From contig ML133455.1 of assembly GCA_003864495.1 (NCBI GenBank), positions 2,356,001 to 2,420,000 of the forward strand: a stretch of 64,000 bases of DNA. Direction: 5' to 3'. The position numbers were made by a program, and so were the translations under genes. Each line of letters starts with the position of its first letter. Position 1 is the first letter of the stretch. This DNA comes from Nemopilema nomurai (lineage: Eukaryota > Cnidaria > Scyphozoa > Rhizostomeae > Rhizostomatidae). Positions 1-40,304 of this stretch are shown one piece after another. The notes under the pieces were generated by a model that was not told where the DNA came from, searched no databases, and was given only the letters and a program-made list of their open reading frames with translations.

Positions 1-57
1 ATTCTCACAATCAGAAGCCCCAGTAGCTACCAACTTTAACATCCGGTTTCGTTCCAG

Positions 58-27190
<27,133 letters not shown>

Positions 27191-27734
27191 TATTACGAAG
27201 ACTGCAAAACAAAATCAGCGAGAGCTTTGAAATGGAGAAAGATGATGCCAAGTATATGTTAAACTTTATCGTTGCAATCAAAACACACAAGGCCGTTCAA
27301 AAGAAGAAACTGGACTTGAATGTGTCAAAGGCGTAGTTACTTGTGACAATGCCGTTGAGAATCGATTTCTCCTAGCACAGTCTGGTACTGTTCCCGAATA
27401 TGCTTCGTGTACAGTATATGCCGTTCATCTTAATGTGTGGTACATGCAAAAGGCCTATCGTTTCGTTCACTTTAAATACACTAGATACTGTGCGGTATCA
27501 GCAAAATAGACTTTGAGCGTCCCGTGGAAGAGTATAGTTCATGCCGGATGCAGCCGACACTACACACTTCGGGTATCAAACCCAGTTTGAATATTTAAGT
27601 TGTAAATTGGAAATCGTATGTAGCCAGTCTCTTTAATCAGGCACACAATGATGCGCAGTCCGCCTGCCTATCGGATAATTATGTGATTGGTAGTTTTTAA
27701 CTCGATCTTTGACATACTCCTTTTTGGTGGGAAG

Positions 27735-27905
27735 GGCGGGTTATGGTGGGGGGGGGGGGGGCTGGTATGGTGGGGGGCTGGTATGGTGGGGGGCTGGTAT
27801 GGTGGGGGGGGCTGGTATGGTGGGGCTGGTATGGTGGGGGGGGCTGGTATGATGGGGGGCTGGTATGGTGGGGGGGCTGGAATGGTGGGGGGGGGCTGGT
27901 ATGGT
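27735..27905 (+). repeat. G-rich tandem repeat
   Basis: Repeats of GCTGGTATGGTGGGG with variable G-run length, about 550 bases beyond the polycystin stop codon. The repeated G-runs could favour a G-quadruplex (inference). The Gly/Trp-rich frame across it is not a gene. Confidence 0.9.
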
Positions 27906-29428
27906 GTTGCTCTAGCTTGTAGGCATTAATGTCTAACTTAAACCGACGAAGACTGTGGTCGAAAAGTTACAATGATTTGCATAAACATTTATACGTATTG
28001 ATTTAAAGTAGTGCACGCTCTCACTCAGAGGTTCACTGGGCTGTGGTAACTAAACAAATCTTTGACTAATCATTTGACAATATAGTCATACTGTCTATAC
28101 AAGACCGAGCGTTCTTCAAGCAGTGAGGCAAACAAATCTTCATTATAGAACATTTAACAATAATGCGACTTTGATAGTTGCAATTCAGTTTATAAACACT
28201 TGGAGGTTAGCTTCGGCTCAATTTACTCTTTTGTTTGTACACGGATAATATCGATGCACCATCGGCTTCACATGTATCTCTAGATGTATATTCGAAACAA
28301 ATGACGTCATATAATCTACAGTGATCTCTTTCTGACTAGAGATTCATCTGCTCAATGAGAGGCAACATTGACAAGGGAATCTCAGAGTGACACTCTGGTC
28401 TTACTGCAGTACAAGCTGTTTTCCCATTGGGAGATGCACCCGCTGTTGGTTGTCATTTGGCTTCAACCAGGACACATATAGAGACAGTAGGTACAGTGGG
28501 ACCCCTGGTAATTTTGCCCACCTTCTCCAAATTATGCTCCCACTTAAAAGTGCAAGGCAGTTGCAAATCCTTACGGTGCTGCGTGGTCACTATTCCCAAC
28601 ATGTTTGAACTACCGATCTTTTCAGAATGCAACACTTTGCAACTGCCGTAAGAGTTCGCAAGACCAGAGTGACTTAAAACATCAAGGGCCTTCAAATGTT
28701 TCAGGCATAGAAAAAGGCACCAAGTGAAAACTGGAAACAGCCGAAACCGTAAAAGTACCTTTTATGTACAAGACTAAAGTAGTTAATGTCGTAAGAGTAG
28801 AGCATTTCTCTGTGTGCCTCAGAGTGCATTAGAGATACATCTCACCAATGCTAGCTAGCATCGCTTTAGCATTTTTGCACAATTAAATAAAAAATATTAA
28901 AATGGCCAATGCAAAATCATCCTATCTCTGACAAACCCAATTTAAATCATATCCAAAAATAGATATCCTGGAATACATTTCCTCAAATAAGATGTAGATA
29001 GGGTTTAGAGCTGGTTGGCCGTATCTTGAAATCGTTACAGCAGAAAGGTTGGTTTACTTGGGAACTGCAGATATTTAGTGAAAAAGGAAGGCAGTTCAGA
29101 TTTACATAACTTACTCTACTACTATTTGTAACAAAGCTAGTATTGTGATTAAACATTTGCCAACAATCAGACCCTTAGTTATTTTTCTAAAAGTTATAGC
29201 ACTGACACAAAAAACTCGACTAGTAATTGTCAGATCTATGACCATTAGAGTTTCCTTGGAAGCACCGATGCTTTATCTTTCGCAACGTTACCTTCACATT
29301 GAAAAAATGTCATGCTTCAGTCGATGACTGGAGGGAAAAAATTTCACAAAACACTTCAAAACTCTTACAGAAATTCACGGACGTAAATTTATTAGATATG
29401 ATCTAAATACAAGTTACGAATGAAAAGC

Positions 29429-29434
29429 TTTATT
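29429..29434 (-). promoter_or_regulatory. RAD17 polyadenylation signal (AATAAA)
   Basis: On the minus strand AATAAA lies about 170 bases beyond the RAD17 stop codon, a normal distance for a short 3' UTR. Confidence 0.6.
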
Positions 29435-29601
29435 CATTCGGTGCGTGGAATGTGATGCTGCAACACAATGGAAAAGCAAGCCTTCAAGTGCTGTGCGCAA
29501 CCTCTGAAATGTGGAATCTGTAAATGATATCCGGTTGAATCCACAACCTTCCAGAAGGTGGGAAGCACAACTTAATACTTCAGGTGGAAAAGCCTCGCAA
29601 G

Positions 29602-32600
29602 CTACATGAGTAACAGATCGGCAAGACCATCGTCGTCACTAAAGTCTTCGATGAGATTCTCCTCAAAACTGTCACTTTCTTCGCAGCTCCCTTGCCTCTC
29701 GACGCCCAGCTGGCTCAAGGTTAGCGAGTTGTCGTCATCTTGCTTCGGAACTGGCTTGGAGGTCGCCTCGCTCCCAATATCATCCATACCTGTAGTGTCG
29801 TTTTCAAGCTGGCCAAGAGCAGTGCTATGACGATGAAACAGAACATTAGTGGAGCAAAATGATAGAGATCGGAAAAAGGTGATTCAATTTCATTATAAAG
29901 AGGCAAATAAGTAAGGATTTAAGAAATTTGAAAAGAATATACATTTAGATTTTATTGCAAAACTAGTTTTGAGATGAATTGCAAATCCGTATCCGAATCG
30001 AAAAGTCAGCCTGCTAGCTTTTAAGAGCGTGTCGCTTTATTTAAATTCGATCTTTTAGGAATAATGATTTCATTAAACCTCCTTTCTTTCGTAATGCTGC
30101 TTACGATACTTCTCAGTAGAAGCTAAAGGTCTATGGGCTCTTCATTGCAAGAAAGCTATACAGTTTCAATTCAAAAAGAATTTACTACGACATACCTTTT
30201 TCCATAAGGATTGATGCTAAAGTAAGAAATCATTTGAACAAAAGAAATATGACCTGAAATGTTAAAATTGCCCGCATTATCAAAAATCAAGAGATTGGCA
30301 AAAATATCTCGAATCAATTAGCGAACACAGTTTCAAATATTTGATAAGCTGGATCAAATGCCGATGCGCTCAAACACTTTACGAAGGCTAGAATCAGAAA
30401 TAATTGATTAAAAAAATTCATACCAAATGAACTAAGAAAATTTACTGCAAAAAAGCTTATTTCGCAAAACGCATTCAAGTGGTATAAGATATACATAGTG
30501 AATGATTCGTACTGTGCTAATAGACTTTGAGCAATCATGGTAGGCTAGACAAGACACACTTATTTCGGTTACGGTCACGTAAGGTCAAATAATGTCATTA
30601 AAGGTAAAAAAAAGTCAAAAGAGGACAAGGTATGCAAAGCTAATACACTTGACATGGAGTATGCATAATAACATAATAGACATAATAGATTTTCAGTATC
30701 GACCACATAAGTACAGAATACTGTTTATCATATGTTTAGTTTTTCACCAAACCGTTCAAAAAATGCATATCATCCGAAATTAGTTCAAAATGAGTGTGCA
30801 CTTACTTGGGGTCCGAAGAGGTATGTTCGTTTTGGCTAAGTACGGTAATACTTCAGTGTGCAGATCGACGGCTGGGTGACGCATGTCTGGTGAACAATGG
30901 GAAACTCAATGGAGGGACATAGAGCTACGGGTTTACAATCGCAGGGTTGATAGTTGAGTGCTATGCTTCATTCAGGTACAAACAGAGGCAACGCTTGGAA
31001 CTATGCACCAAATGAAGGAAGGCAAATTGTGACAAAAGCCCACAAGATAACAATAAAGATAATTCATTGAAAGATTGGTTGACAAAAATTGCTACATCTG
31101 GAATTTTCTGAATCAAGAATTTGGCTCGTCAACCTGTTAGGCCGACGTCTTGTAATAGTAAAAGAAAGAGTATGTCATGAAACATTTCTGTTGCAGAGCA
31201 CAGTGCTTGAATTTCTTGTCAAGGACGGGCTTAGCCTGATATCAAAAGTCAGAAACACTCAGTAACTGCTGCTATCAACAACCAAGAAATCAATACATGG
31301 AGTAACTGAAAAATGAGCAATTCCCTACCATAAAAGAGATCCTCCGCAGCTTTTTTGTTTGAATTTCGCTAGGGATGAAAATATTGACCCATTAAAGTTC
31401 AGGTGCTGTACAACAGGGGCAAACCCATGGCAATTAAAAAAAGGAAGCCTTCGTAGGTCTCCATTGGTCTAAACCCTTTTGGGACGGTAAGCTAGCAGGA
31501 TCGTATGTAGAAGAAATAAAGAACTCCTATCTCAAAACAAACGGATTTTTTCGTAATTCTGGCTTGCTGCATAGGGCCTAATCGCAACTCGCATCTAAAT
31601 GGACATCATTCAACCATAAGCAGGGGGGCTTAGGAGGGGTAAAAGATCTGGAGCCCGGTCTCCAAAAGGGCTCGTAATAAAGTGAGAATATCTATTTAAA
31701 TGCAAAAAGCCACCATTTTAGCTACTTGATACGGTATCAACGCCTGTAAGTCAATCGCAGGAAAATATCCCCGTTTCCTTGATTCATGTAAGTGTTTTTG
31801 CACATTCTTGTGGAAATACTTAAAAAAGAATTTAACAGTTGTACCCAAAAAGTGCGTTTTTCTTGTTTTCTAAGAGACTGAAGGGCGTGGTCACCGGGAA
31901 TTTTCTAAAAGGGGTCCAGTTTTTGTGAATTACCCTTGGATCCGAGCTGCCTCTTAACGGCCCTGACCATAACAATAGACAGTAAATAAAACTTAGATCG
32001 AGAACGCACCTCTTTAAATACATGGAACCACTGAGGTTTGTTAAGCGGCTTCCAGCCTCTAGACACAGCCCCGGCTGATGAGGTGGACCTTCGGCCGTTC
32101 GCGAATATAACACCACGAGTTGCCAACGACGAGCCATAGCTGCCCATAATATCACGCGTCTCAATAAGGAAAACAAAAAAGCATTTAAAGGCATAGTATT
32201 GGTTTAAGGTAAATTAAAGTAAAATGGAAAAGTTAAGAAAAGTGGAAACAACTGAATAAAGACATTAAGGAAGCGGCTTCAAGTTACCTTCATTCTCCCA
32301 ATAGATAGAATACACACAGCAAGTGTTGTTTACTACAACTGTTTACAAAATACAATAGAAAACAAAATAAAACGTTCGCTAACCACTCCTAACATAAAAA
32401 AATAGTAGTCAAGCCACTCAACGCCATGAAAGAATGAGCCAGTGGAAAATTCAAACGAATAAAATGAAAGTTCAAAAGTTAAGGAAGCGATTCACTCACA
32501 GACCACTGAGATGTGACGAAATCTGCTTTGCTAAACCATTCACTAGCAATTGCCTGAAACAAACATAACAAATTAACAAAGCTTTTCTTTGGCCTAAATT

Positions 32601-35600
32601 GACAGTAAAAACCCAATACACAGAATTTTTTTTTAAAAGCATGCACTCATGTAACAACGTTCTAGAGGCATTAATTGGAAAAACTTCAACAAGTCAGGCA
32701 TAATTTCATTGCTAAAGAATCGACCACAACGTTTAGCACTTGGGCATACAGACAGTATCGTTAATTTTCTACAGTGTTCAGTTGCTTGAAATTAAGTAAA
32801 ATGAGAATCCACGAGAAAAATCTAAAGAAGAAATCCTCACTACGTCTTCGATGCTTTGATAGAAATCAAGATAATTCTGGTGAAGATAAAGGTTGAAGGT
32901 ATCCTTGTCAGTGTGGGTCTTTTCTGTCACTGCCTGCAGTGGCAACAAAGCAAAAGTTAATAGCGTTGCAAGTTATAAATTGCAAATATTCAAAATCAAA
33001 GACAAAGAGAAATTTTAACACAGGTAAAAAACATTTTGAACAGAAATGTGCAAAAACTTGGATAGTAGCAGAAAGTTGATATAAAAATGAACAAGTCTGT
33101 AGCTCCAAATATCCACATCACAGTTGCATAATTAGCAGCATAGCATAATTATGACTGGAGTGAGATTTTGGAGTCTGGGTTGCATTAGTATTACTTCAAT
33201 ACGTCGAACTGATGCATTCTTAATTTGGTAAAAACATGTGCATAAACACATTCAGAGGCTGCTCCTAACCTTCAGTCTAACACAGAAAAGAGAAAGAACG
33301 TTTCCTATACCCATAGATTAAGATCTGGCATGAATAGAAGCATGCTGCCTCGATTCAATGTAGCACGTAAATTAAATTCCATATTCAAAGCATACCTCTG
33401 GGGTGATTAGTAGCTTGTCTCTTGCATGCATCTTTAGATGTGTTGGAAGCTGCTTCGCTTTCTCTGAATCTGGAATCCCTTCCCCTGAAACATTGCGAAA
33501 AATAATGTAATAAAAGCAGGCTCCTTAAACTGCCTTTCCTATACTCAAATGAGAAATAGCAGAAATGATTGGAACATGAATCCAAGTTGTACATATTCAT
33601 AAGATAAACACGAAGCCTAAACCTATTCACATGACCAGAGACAGACATCAGCTCGGTGAAATTGAAGTATATCGCTTTTTCAGTAAAAATGCATCGTTTG
33701 CAGTGTCTTTACTTACGTTTGCAGTACAATATTTTTCCAAGTGCCTTAAACAAGAACAGCGAAGTGTCTTTTCCCGTTATGCAACTAGCATCATCGCTCT
33801 TCGGTATCCGGCTTTTCGATTTAGAACACTTTTCTTTGGAGGTTGTTTTTCTTCCACTTGTCTTCTTTGCACTGTCTCTGTCTTGGCTTTTCGTGGAGCA
33901 ATATTCTGCGGATGAAGCATACTTGCAACCGAAATAACTGATAATAACATGAAAGTAGAACAGAAGTAATCCAGAAGATCAATGAACATCAGGGACAAAA
34001 CCTCATTGCCTTTATAACATTGCTCTAGCAAAACAGACTGCTGTATTTGCAAAGAAAGATCTTAAACAAGCTTATTCAAAAACTATTCAACAGCAAAGCC
34101 CATACGAAATCCTATCTTTAATTTACCCAAATTCTTTTACGTCTATGGCGCCTTAGTTATCTAGTCTTTCTTTGCAGAAAAAGCCAAGCCTATAAACACT
34201 ATCTATAAGCATTCGTAGATAATTCTAAGTTTTACAAAAAAGCTGAGACGCAGTGAGAAACCAAAGGATAGTAAAGTAACAGGGGTCTCTGAATGTATCA
34301 TTGTACACAAGAGTATTTCTCCTTCAACCATACATACCATTTGTACAGTAAAACTGCAGAGAGTTGATACATGCACGTACATCGCCAGCGTTGCTCGATA
34401 TAAGAAGATCCAAGGCATCTTTGCTTGGAACTTTGATGTTTGCCTATGAAAGATTTTATGTCTTTAACAAATTTTAAAGAATGTCATTGTGAAAGCAGCA
34501 ATTGATAAAAATTTTGGAATTTAAACCTACCGATGAACTAATATCGTGATAGATATCTATTAACTGGCGCAAAAGATGGGCAGCACTTAAACAAAATTTC
34601 TAATTATAGTGAAATTAAAAAAAATCAATGGAAATCAATCTGTAAATTTTTATATCTACAAATTTTCGATGCTGAAATATAACTGCTGCGCGGACATTTT
34701 ATCGCTCAAATATTGTAGAATAAAAAATAGAAGCTTCGTGAATGTTTGACATATACATATACGAAAAAAATGATCATTGACATTTAGCAGCTGCAATTAA
34801 CTACGTAGCTAGAAACCTTTTTTCTGATTTAAAATGCACCAACCTTCGAAAAACCTTTAGTTACATTACAAAGGCACAAAGAAGATCATTGTCACAGTTC
34901 AGTCATTAATTTTGTACGCAAGAATTTGTTGAAAAGTGGGTGACAAATAGATAAAAAGAAAAAGTATTTACCAAGTCTGCCTCGGCGTTTACTATTCTCG
35001 TCAAAGACTTGGTCATACTTGAATTCGAAACAGCATTAAAACTAAAATATGCAAAGAAGAGAGTATTTGACATGGAATTCAATAGGAAACCTGGTTTTGA
35101 AAAAGAAGACTAATTTTTCTGAGAGAAATTTACATGAATAGTAAGGAGCCTATGTTGTACATGAATGGCAGGCTTCTGGCCTTCTGTTCCCATGGAATAA
35201 TCAGATGTCATCATGACTTTAGAGTATTGAGAATAAAATATGGACAGCAAACGAGAACTTCGATACCTGATACAGTCGATGCGTAGATCCATTTGAACTT
35301 TCTTCGGAAACAAGCGATACAAACTACTCTCCCCAACAAAACTGTCAGATAATATAAAGACCAGAGGACTTCGACTTGTCACTTGAAATTGTCTGCAAAA
35401 AACAGCTTTTTCTCTTTACTGGTTCAGTCGACCAAACAGCTATACTACTACTTGCAAAGCAGATAGATACTGTCATTTGATAATTTTATTATAGTCACTG
35501 AGTCGTGGTAAATGGAAAGCGTATACCCAAATTGCAAAAGATTGCTGAGTCATTATGATAGCTTCGTCAATCTGACTGGCTGTCAAGCAAACTGTAAACA

Positions 35601-38600
35601 CGATGTTAGCAAACACGCAATTGATGTCTGATCACATAAAACAAACTCCTCCCGTGGAAAACCGTTATTTATCCCGAGTCAAGGCCTCTGAGTACAGTCG
35701 CAATATGCTTTTAGATGCTGAGCTTCCAGCAAAAGAGCCGTTTGAAAATCTGTGTTTAATTTAAACCAATACTTGATCCCTTGGCAGCGAAACAAAAGTA
35801 AAATTCTTTTAAAGTAGATGCTATCCAGACTAAAAACGGTGGTATGTGGCCTTCTAGGAAACTATACCCTTTAGGCTTTAGGAAAGTAAAAGGTTACCTT
35901 AAAATGTCATGAAAATCTTTGGGACTCCTGTATAATGCATTTGGTATGTCCTAAAACAAAGCCACTAAAAACTTAATCATGGAAAGTTGGAAGTACTTTA
36001 ATGAAGAGACTTTGCCTACGAGTGAAAGTAAATAAAAGCACGTTAAAAAAGCATTGTAAATTTAAGTATTTCTTGATCACTCAAAAATTGTCATAATATA
36101 GATGGTCAGCAATGTGTCTAAGAAACTCAAAAAAGATCAGAGTAAACAAATAAGATCAAAGACAAAGATCAAAACAAATAAAAGCATGTAAGCGGAGATA
36201 CAGCGAGTGATTTCTCGTGCGCAGGGCTTCTTTGTACATAGAGTGTAGAGAAGAAGTAACGCTAGTTACAAAGCTTAGAAAACACTGGGTCAGTTAACCT
36301 ACCATTTAAGCCTTAAACAAAGATATTATTTTGATTCACAAAAAACCCCCGGCCCTATCGAACTGGACCTTCTTCTGGCGGCTGTAGAATGCTCAGGACA
36401 ACACGTGATACCCACTACATAAAATGTTGCTGCAATAACAGGGAAACAAATTGCACTCACTTCAACAACAATAATTTTCTGACCATGTGCCGCCTTTCGA
36501 TCTGAAATTTCTAAACTGGGATACTTGTTTGCACGGAGAAGAAAATCTTGAAATTGCTTTCGTTGAGAATCTGTTTGCAAAACCCTGAAGTCTTTCCACA
36601 TTGCATATTCTGGTAAAAGAATGGAAGAAATGAGAAACATCTTTCAATAATACTGTACCTACTTCTTAAAGCAATCAATTACATATCAATCAAAAAGGTT
36701 CTTCAGCTACTTCTTGGTACAAAGAAAAATAAATGACAACTCATTAATATATGACCTTCATTTGTGATGATTGCAGGGGTACTCCATTCTTGAACTTCAA
36801 TACTCAATTCCCTACTCAGGACGTCTAAGGTTGCTGACTTGCCAGCTCCTGATGGTCCAGTCAAAACAAGAATGTTCCCACGGCTCTAAAAAATAGTAAC
36901 ATCTGACAATTGATAACCTCTTGGAAGACAGTAGCAGGTGGACTTATAGACGGCCACTTTCTGTATCATGCACTTCTTTTTGTAAGATCTAGATTTAGTT
37001 TATATTAAATCTTGCTGACTAGTTGAAGAGTCTATAGCTTTGTGTTTTTTGGCTAGATTTTATTTCTATGGGCAGTCTTCGTCATATGGAAATCACCATG
37101 CGTGTGGCAGACCACACGCATTATTTCCTTCATGCGTGCGATTCACACTCTTACATATCTGGCTATTTCAGACCCTCTTTACACTACCCCCCTTTAAAAA
37201 CGGTACCGTGGAAGTACAAAATTCGTTTCCGGATAGCAGAGGGCGAAAATTTGTTGTTTCTCCGGCAAATTTTCTTCACCTTTTAGATTCTGTGATGCTT
37301 TTTGAAAGTGAGAAAAAGACACTAAAGATTTTTTGCCTGAATTTTAGACTTTTTGACACTGTTGACCTGAGATGAAATTTAATTGCCAAAGAGAGTTTTT
37401 CATCAGTGTTTAGTAGAAAAATGATGCTAAAAACAAGCATGGGTTTTTAAAAGACTGCTTCGATCTATGAAGACCAAATTTTTCAGAAAATAAAAAATAG
37501 GCTCAATGGATAAAATAATAAAGAACCTTGTACTGCAAAGGTTCAATGTCCAGGTCGCGCAGTTATGTTTGAAACCATGCTGGATTGACGAACTTTCTAA
37601 TATAGCGTTCAATTAAGTTGAAAGTTGCTATGAGGCTATATTTCTTCTCTTTTTTTGGCAATCCAGTTTTTATCGTTTATGTTAATACATAATAGCATCT
37701 CCATCCCCATTGCAATAATCTCACCTCCTATCTCGTAGCATCAAGCGTAGTGTACTAAATGCCCTCTCTACTGTAGAATTCGAGCCACTTATGGAAATAA
37801 TAATCTTTGCACAGACAGGGCATTTTTTAACATACAAGGTGGTGGGGGGATTGCCCCACGGGGCCCTACGAGTTTCCCCACCACTAAAGAGAAAAATGCT
37901 ACATTTGGCCCAAATGTCGGCCATTTTGTGGCCCTTCGAGATAAAAGTAGCCGGTGTTTCAATAGGTTGGTAACAAATTTGGGGGCTCAATCGTTGTTGA
38001 TAGCAATCTTTATATCACTATATTTTTCATCTATCCACCTTGTAACTCGATTCATTGTCCAATGTACCAAAATCTTAGTGTTTCCTTGCATTTTTCAACT
38101 CTACTCAGGCTGAGATATTGCCTAGTGTTTTTAGCACATTTTTACCATAAAAGCCATCAGTGCTGGTAGTGTTTATTGCTGTCAACAAATAAGTCCCCAC
38201 CCTCGAGTAAGCTTCCCCCTCGAATAAGCCCCCACCCTAAAGTATGTTTTTGCGAAATAAGTCCCTGGATCTTATTCGAGGACTTACGGTTGTGTCATAT
38301 CTTGGAGGCAAAAGTCTCAACCCTAAAATAGTTCAGTATATATCACAATCTCAAGCGCCAATCCGAAGAGTTCTGTGTCATTTCCTACGTCATTTCTGGT
38401 AGTGTATAAGTGTGGGTCTTTAAGAAAAATGCCCCACCACTCAAAAATGCTTAAAAAATGCCCTGTGCACAGAGACAAAGTTGGGGAATTCTTCGCGTTT
38501 GAATTTAAGTATTTTTGGCCACAAAGACCGGACAGTGCTTCCACGATAATAGGCCTTTACAAACGCCTTGAATGATTTCCATTCGAAGAAAACCTTTTAT

Positions 38601-40304
38601 ATTCACCATTAATTAACCTAAACGGGAAGGCAGAAATTTGAACAAAAGCTGACGACCACCATGTTTCTGTGGGGATACGAACATAGCAAAGCGATTAGCC
38701 TATTTAAATGAAACAATTTTGGCAACTCGATCAACACATCATATCACAATAGGAAGACACAATAGGCACTATTAAAAGAATATGCCGATGTTGCTCAGCT
38801 AATGAAAACAAAATTTCCAATTTTTCGTTAAAGAAGACATTTTATGAAGGTCGAAAGCAACGGGCAAATCAAATATAAATCTCATGCGTGCGCTAAATCG
38901 CTCGCATTATTGGCGCCATGCGTGTGCGGATGCGATCGCACGCATCAAACGACCAAGACTGTATGCGACAGAAATTCTTAATTATCAATAAGTGCATGCA
39001 AGCATGGCTTAAATACAATATAAGAAAAAAAAGAGAGATATTAAGAAATAAGAAATTATCAGAAATTATCAGAAAGATAAGAGCACAAAGAAGCATCTCT
39101 TACAGATAGTCAAATTAGGTGACATTTTACATGTACACTTCTCTTAAGCATCAACCTCTGACTTAGAAATTGAAAAACCTCACTTTCTTCCTGTCTGAAC
39201 AGAGGTGTTTCAGCAACCAATCTTTGACTTCAGCAATCTTTGCCTTGTGCACAGCTAAATCTGCCTAAAAATACATCGATATCATTTCCTGAAGATTTTT
39301 GTTTTTGCAAATAATCTTCAGAAAGATAAGATTTTTTCATTGACAGGGATGTCAAAGTTAATTTATTTGTAAAGAGCAAAACAGTAAGCAACAAACCCAA
39401 GGTGAAAAACATTCTCATGGTTGCAGGGCAGAATTAAAAACAACCAGAAGCATTTCTAAGCCCAAAATGAATCAATCTTATAAAACAATAAGTTGAGCCA
39501 TTCTTTCTTCACAAAGAGAAACACATGTGTATATTTGCAGCATCATGAGTACTGACTTGCTGAACTGTTTAAACTGATACTACAACAATTACTCTATTGC
39601 CCAATAGTATGCAATATTATGGTATTACACTGAATGATTATGAATATATATTTTTCACATACCTCTGTGAGTGGTTGGTGCTTTTCGGACCACGGCAACA
39701 ATGCAGAAGGGGACTCTAAATCTAGAAAAAGGGGTTTATCATTGTGATCAAATGTGAATGCAGGTGCAGCCATAGATTTGTCACTCAGGTCCAAATCTTA
39801 CTTTGCTAAAAGCAGTTAGTAGAAATAACATACCAATTATTTCTTTTCGGGGAAAGTTTTGTTGGTGTAGACTCTTTCCATTTTTCTTTCTTTTAAGTGG
39901 GTTTGATTTCTGCTGAAGTGGCTTGATTGAATTGACATCTCCAAACGACATGGATATCCACTGGCTCTTTTTCTTTGAAGGTAACCAATTTACGCAGTTA
40001 AGAATAAAAAAATAAAATAAGATAAAGCTCCATGACAACATTGCAAAACATAGTAAAAGCTACTGCCTTTGAGTCTGGGATAAGTTTTTTTATGCTGATG
40101 AGAAATCCTTGTGTCTCAATATTTCAATAAAACAGAAAAAAGTCTACTTCCTACAGCGAAAATAAAATGTTCACAACAATATTGTTAAACATTGATAAAC
40201 AACCTATCTGTTCAGTAAAGAATATTTGAAATCTAGCCAGATACAAAGCTAATGATAAATTTCCATGGTTTTGCACAAACCTGCAAATTTGCCATTTTCA
40301 TCAT
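29602..40304 (-). CDS. RAD17: RAD17 checkpoint clamp loader
   Basis: RAD17 loads the 9-1-1 clamp onto damaged DNA together with RFC2-5 and activates ATR signalling in the nucleus. Exons, 5' to 3': 40281-40304 (probable start), 39834-39972, 39663-39721, 39184-39264, 36756-36885, 36461-36609, 35898-35950, 35267-35392, 34972-35041, 34338-34443, 33717-33905, 33396-33484, 32841-32933, 32500-32553, 32010-32159, 31184-31235, 30806-30886, then tentatively 30424-30444 and 30327-30387, then 30196-30216 and 29602-29824. Landmarks are PWSEKHQP, the Walker A motif GPSGAGKS, EVQEW, FLLRANKYPSL, the Walker B region KIIVVEDIPN, PLVFILSDS, GKDTSLFLFKALGKILYCK, FNLYLHQNYLDFY, SLATRGVI with KPLNKPQWF, and an acidic C-terminus ending in leucines like the human protein. 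About 630 codons are assigned (human 681 residues). The N-terminal start and the region 30217-30805 are uncertain; other junctions agree in phase, although the donor at 31183 (GTTTCA) is weak. Confidence 0.92.
37636..38560 (-). pseudogene. hAT-family transposase relic (C-terminal dimerisation region)
   Basis: In the RAD17 intron 36886-39183 the minus strand reads IIISISGSNSTVERAFSTLR followed by LMLRDRR, the hallmark of the C-terminal dimerisation region of hAT transposases. After one frame change it continues as AMGMEMLLCININD and NWIAKKREEI, then a stop at 37636-37638. Upstream of the nested element, at about 38474-38560, further transposase-like sequence (LWPKILKFKREEFPNF) sits in another frame. 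At least two frameshifts make it non-functional. It is interrupted at 37816-38465 by a separate insertion. Confidence 0.7.
37816..38465. mobile_element. Non-autonomous hAT element (MITE-like), 650 bp, with 8-bp target duplication
   Basis: Both ends carry the same 15-base terminal inverted repeat, CAGGGCATTTTTTAA, with looser symmetry continuing for about 30 bases (a GTGGTGGGG block on each side). The element is flanked by perfect 8-base direct repeats TGCACAGA at 37808-37815 and 38466-38473. A CAGGG terminus with an 8-bp duplication is the signature of hAT transposition. There is no transposase inside. An internal inverted pair (CTCGAATAAG near 38217, CTTATTCGAG near 38270) could form a hairpin. 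It sits in an older hAT transposase relic. Confidence 0.85.

Larger units (their letters stand above)
27191..29601 (+). other. Convergent intergenic region: polycystin 3' UTR side and RAD17 3' side
   Basis: No coding sequence recognised. It should hold the 3' UTR of the polycystin gene from 27191, but I found no close AATAAA on the plus strand; one at about 28886-28891 is far away. It contains a G-rich tandem repeat (27735-27905). On the minus strand it holds a good poly(A) signal for RAD17. Short reading frames at 28387-28695 show no family resemblance and overlap in several frames. Confidence 0.5.

Noticed and set aside
27687..27929. Gly/Trp-rich reading frame
   Set aside because: Translation of the G-rich tandem repeat; no coding features.
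33777..34052. 91-codon minus-strand frame overlapping a RAD17 exon
   Set aside because: The RAD17 reading frame (GKDTSLFLFKALGK) is the other frame of the same DNA and fits the phase on both sides.
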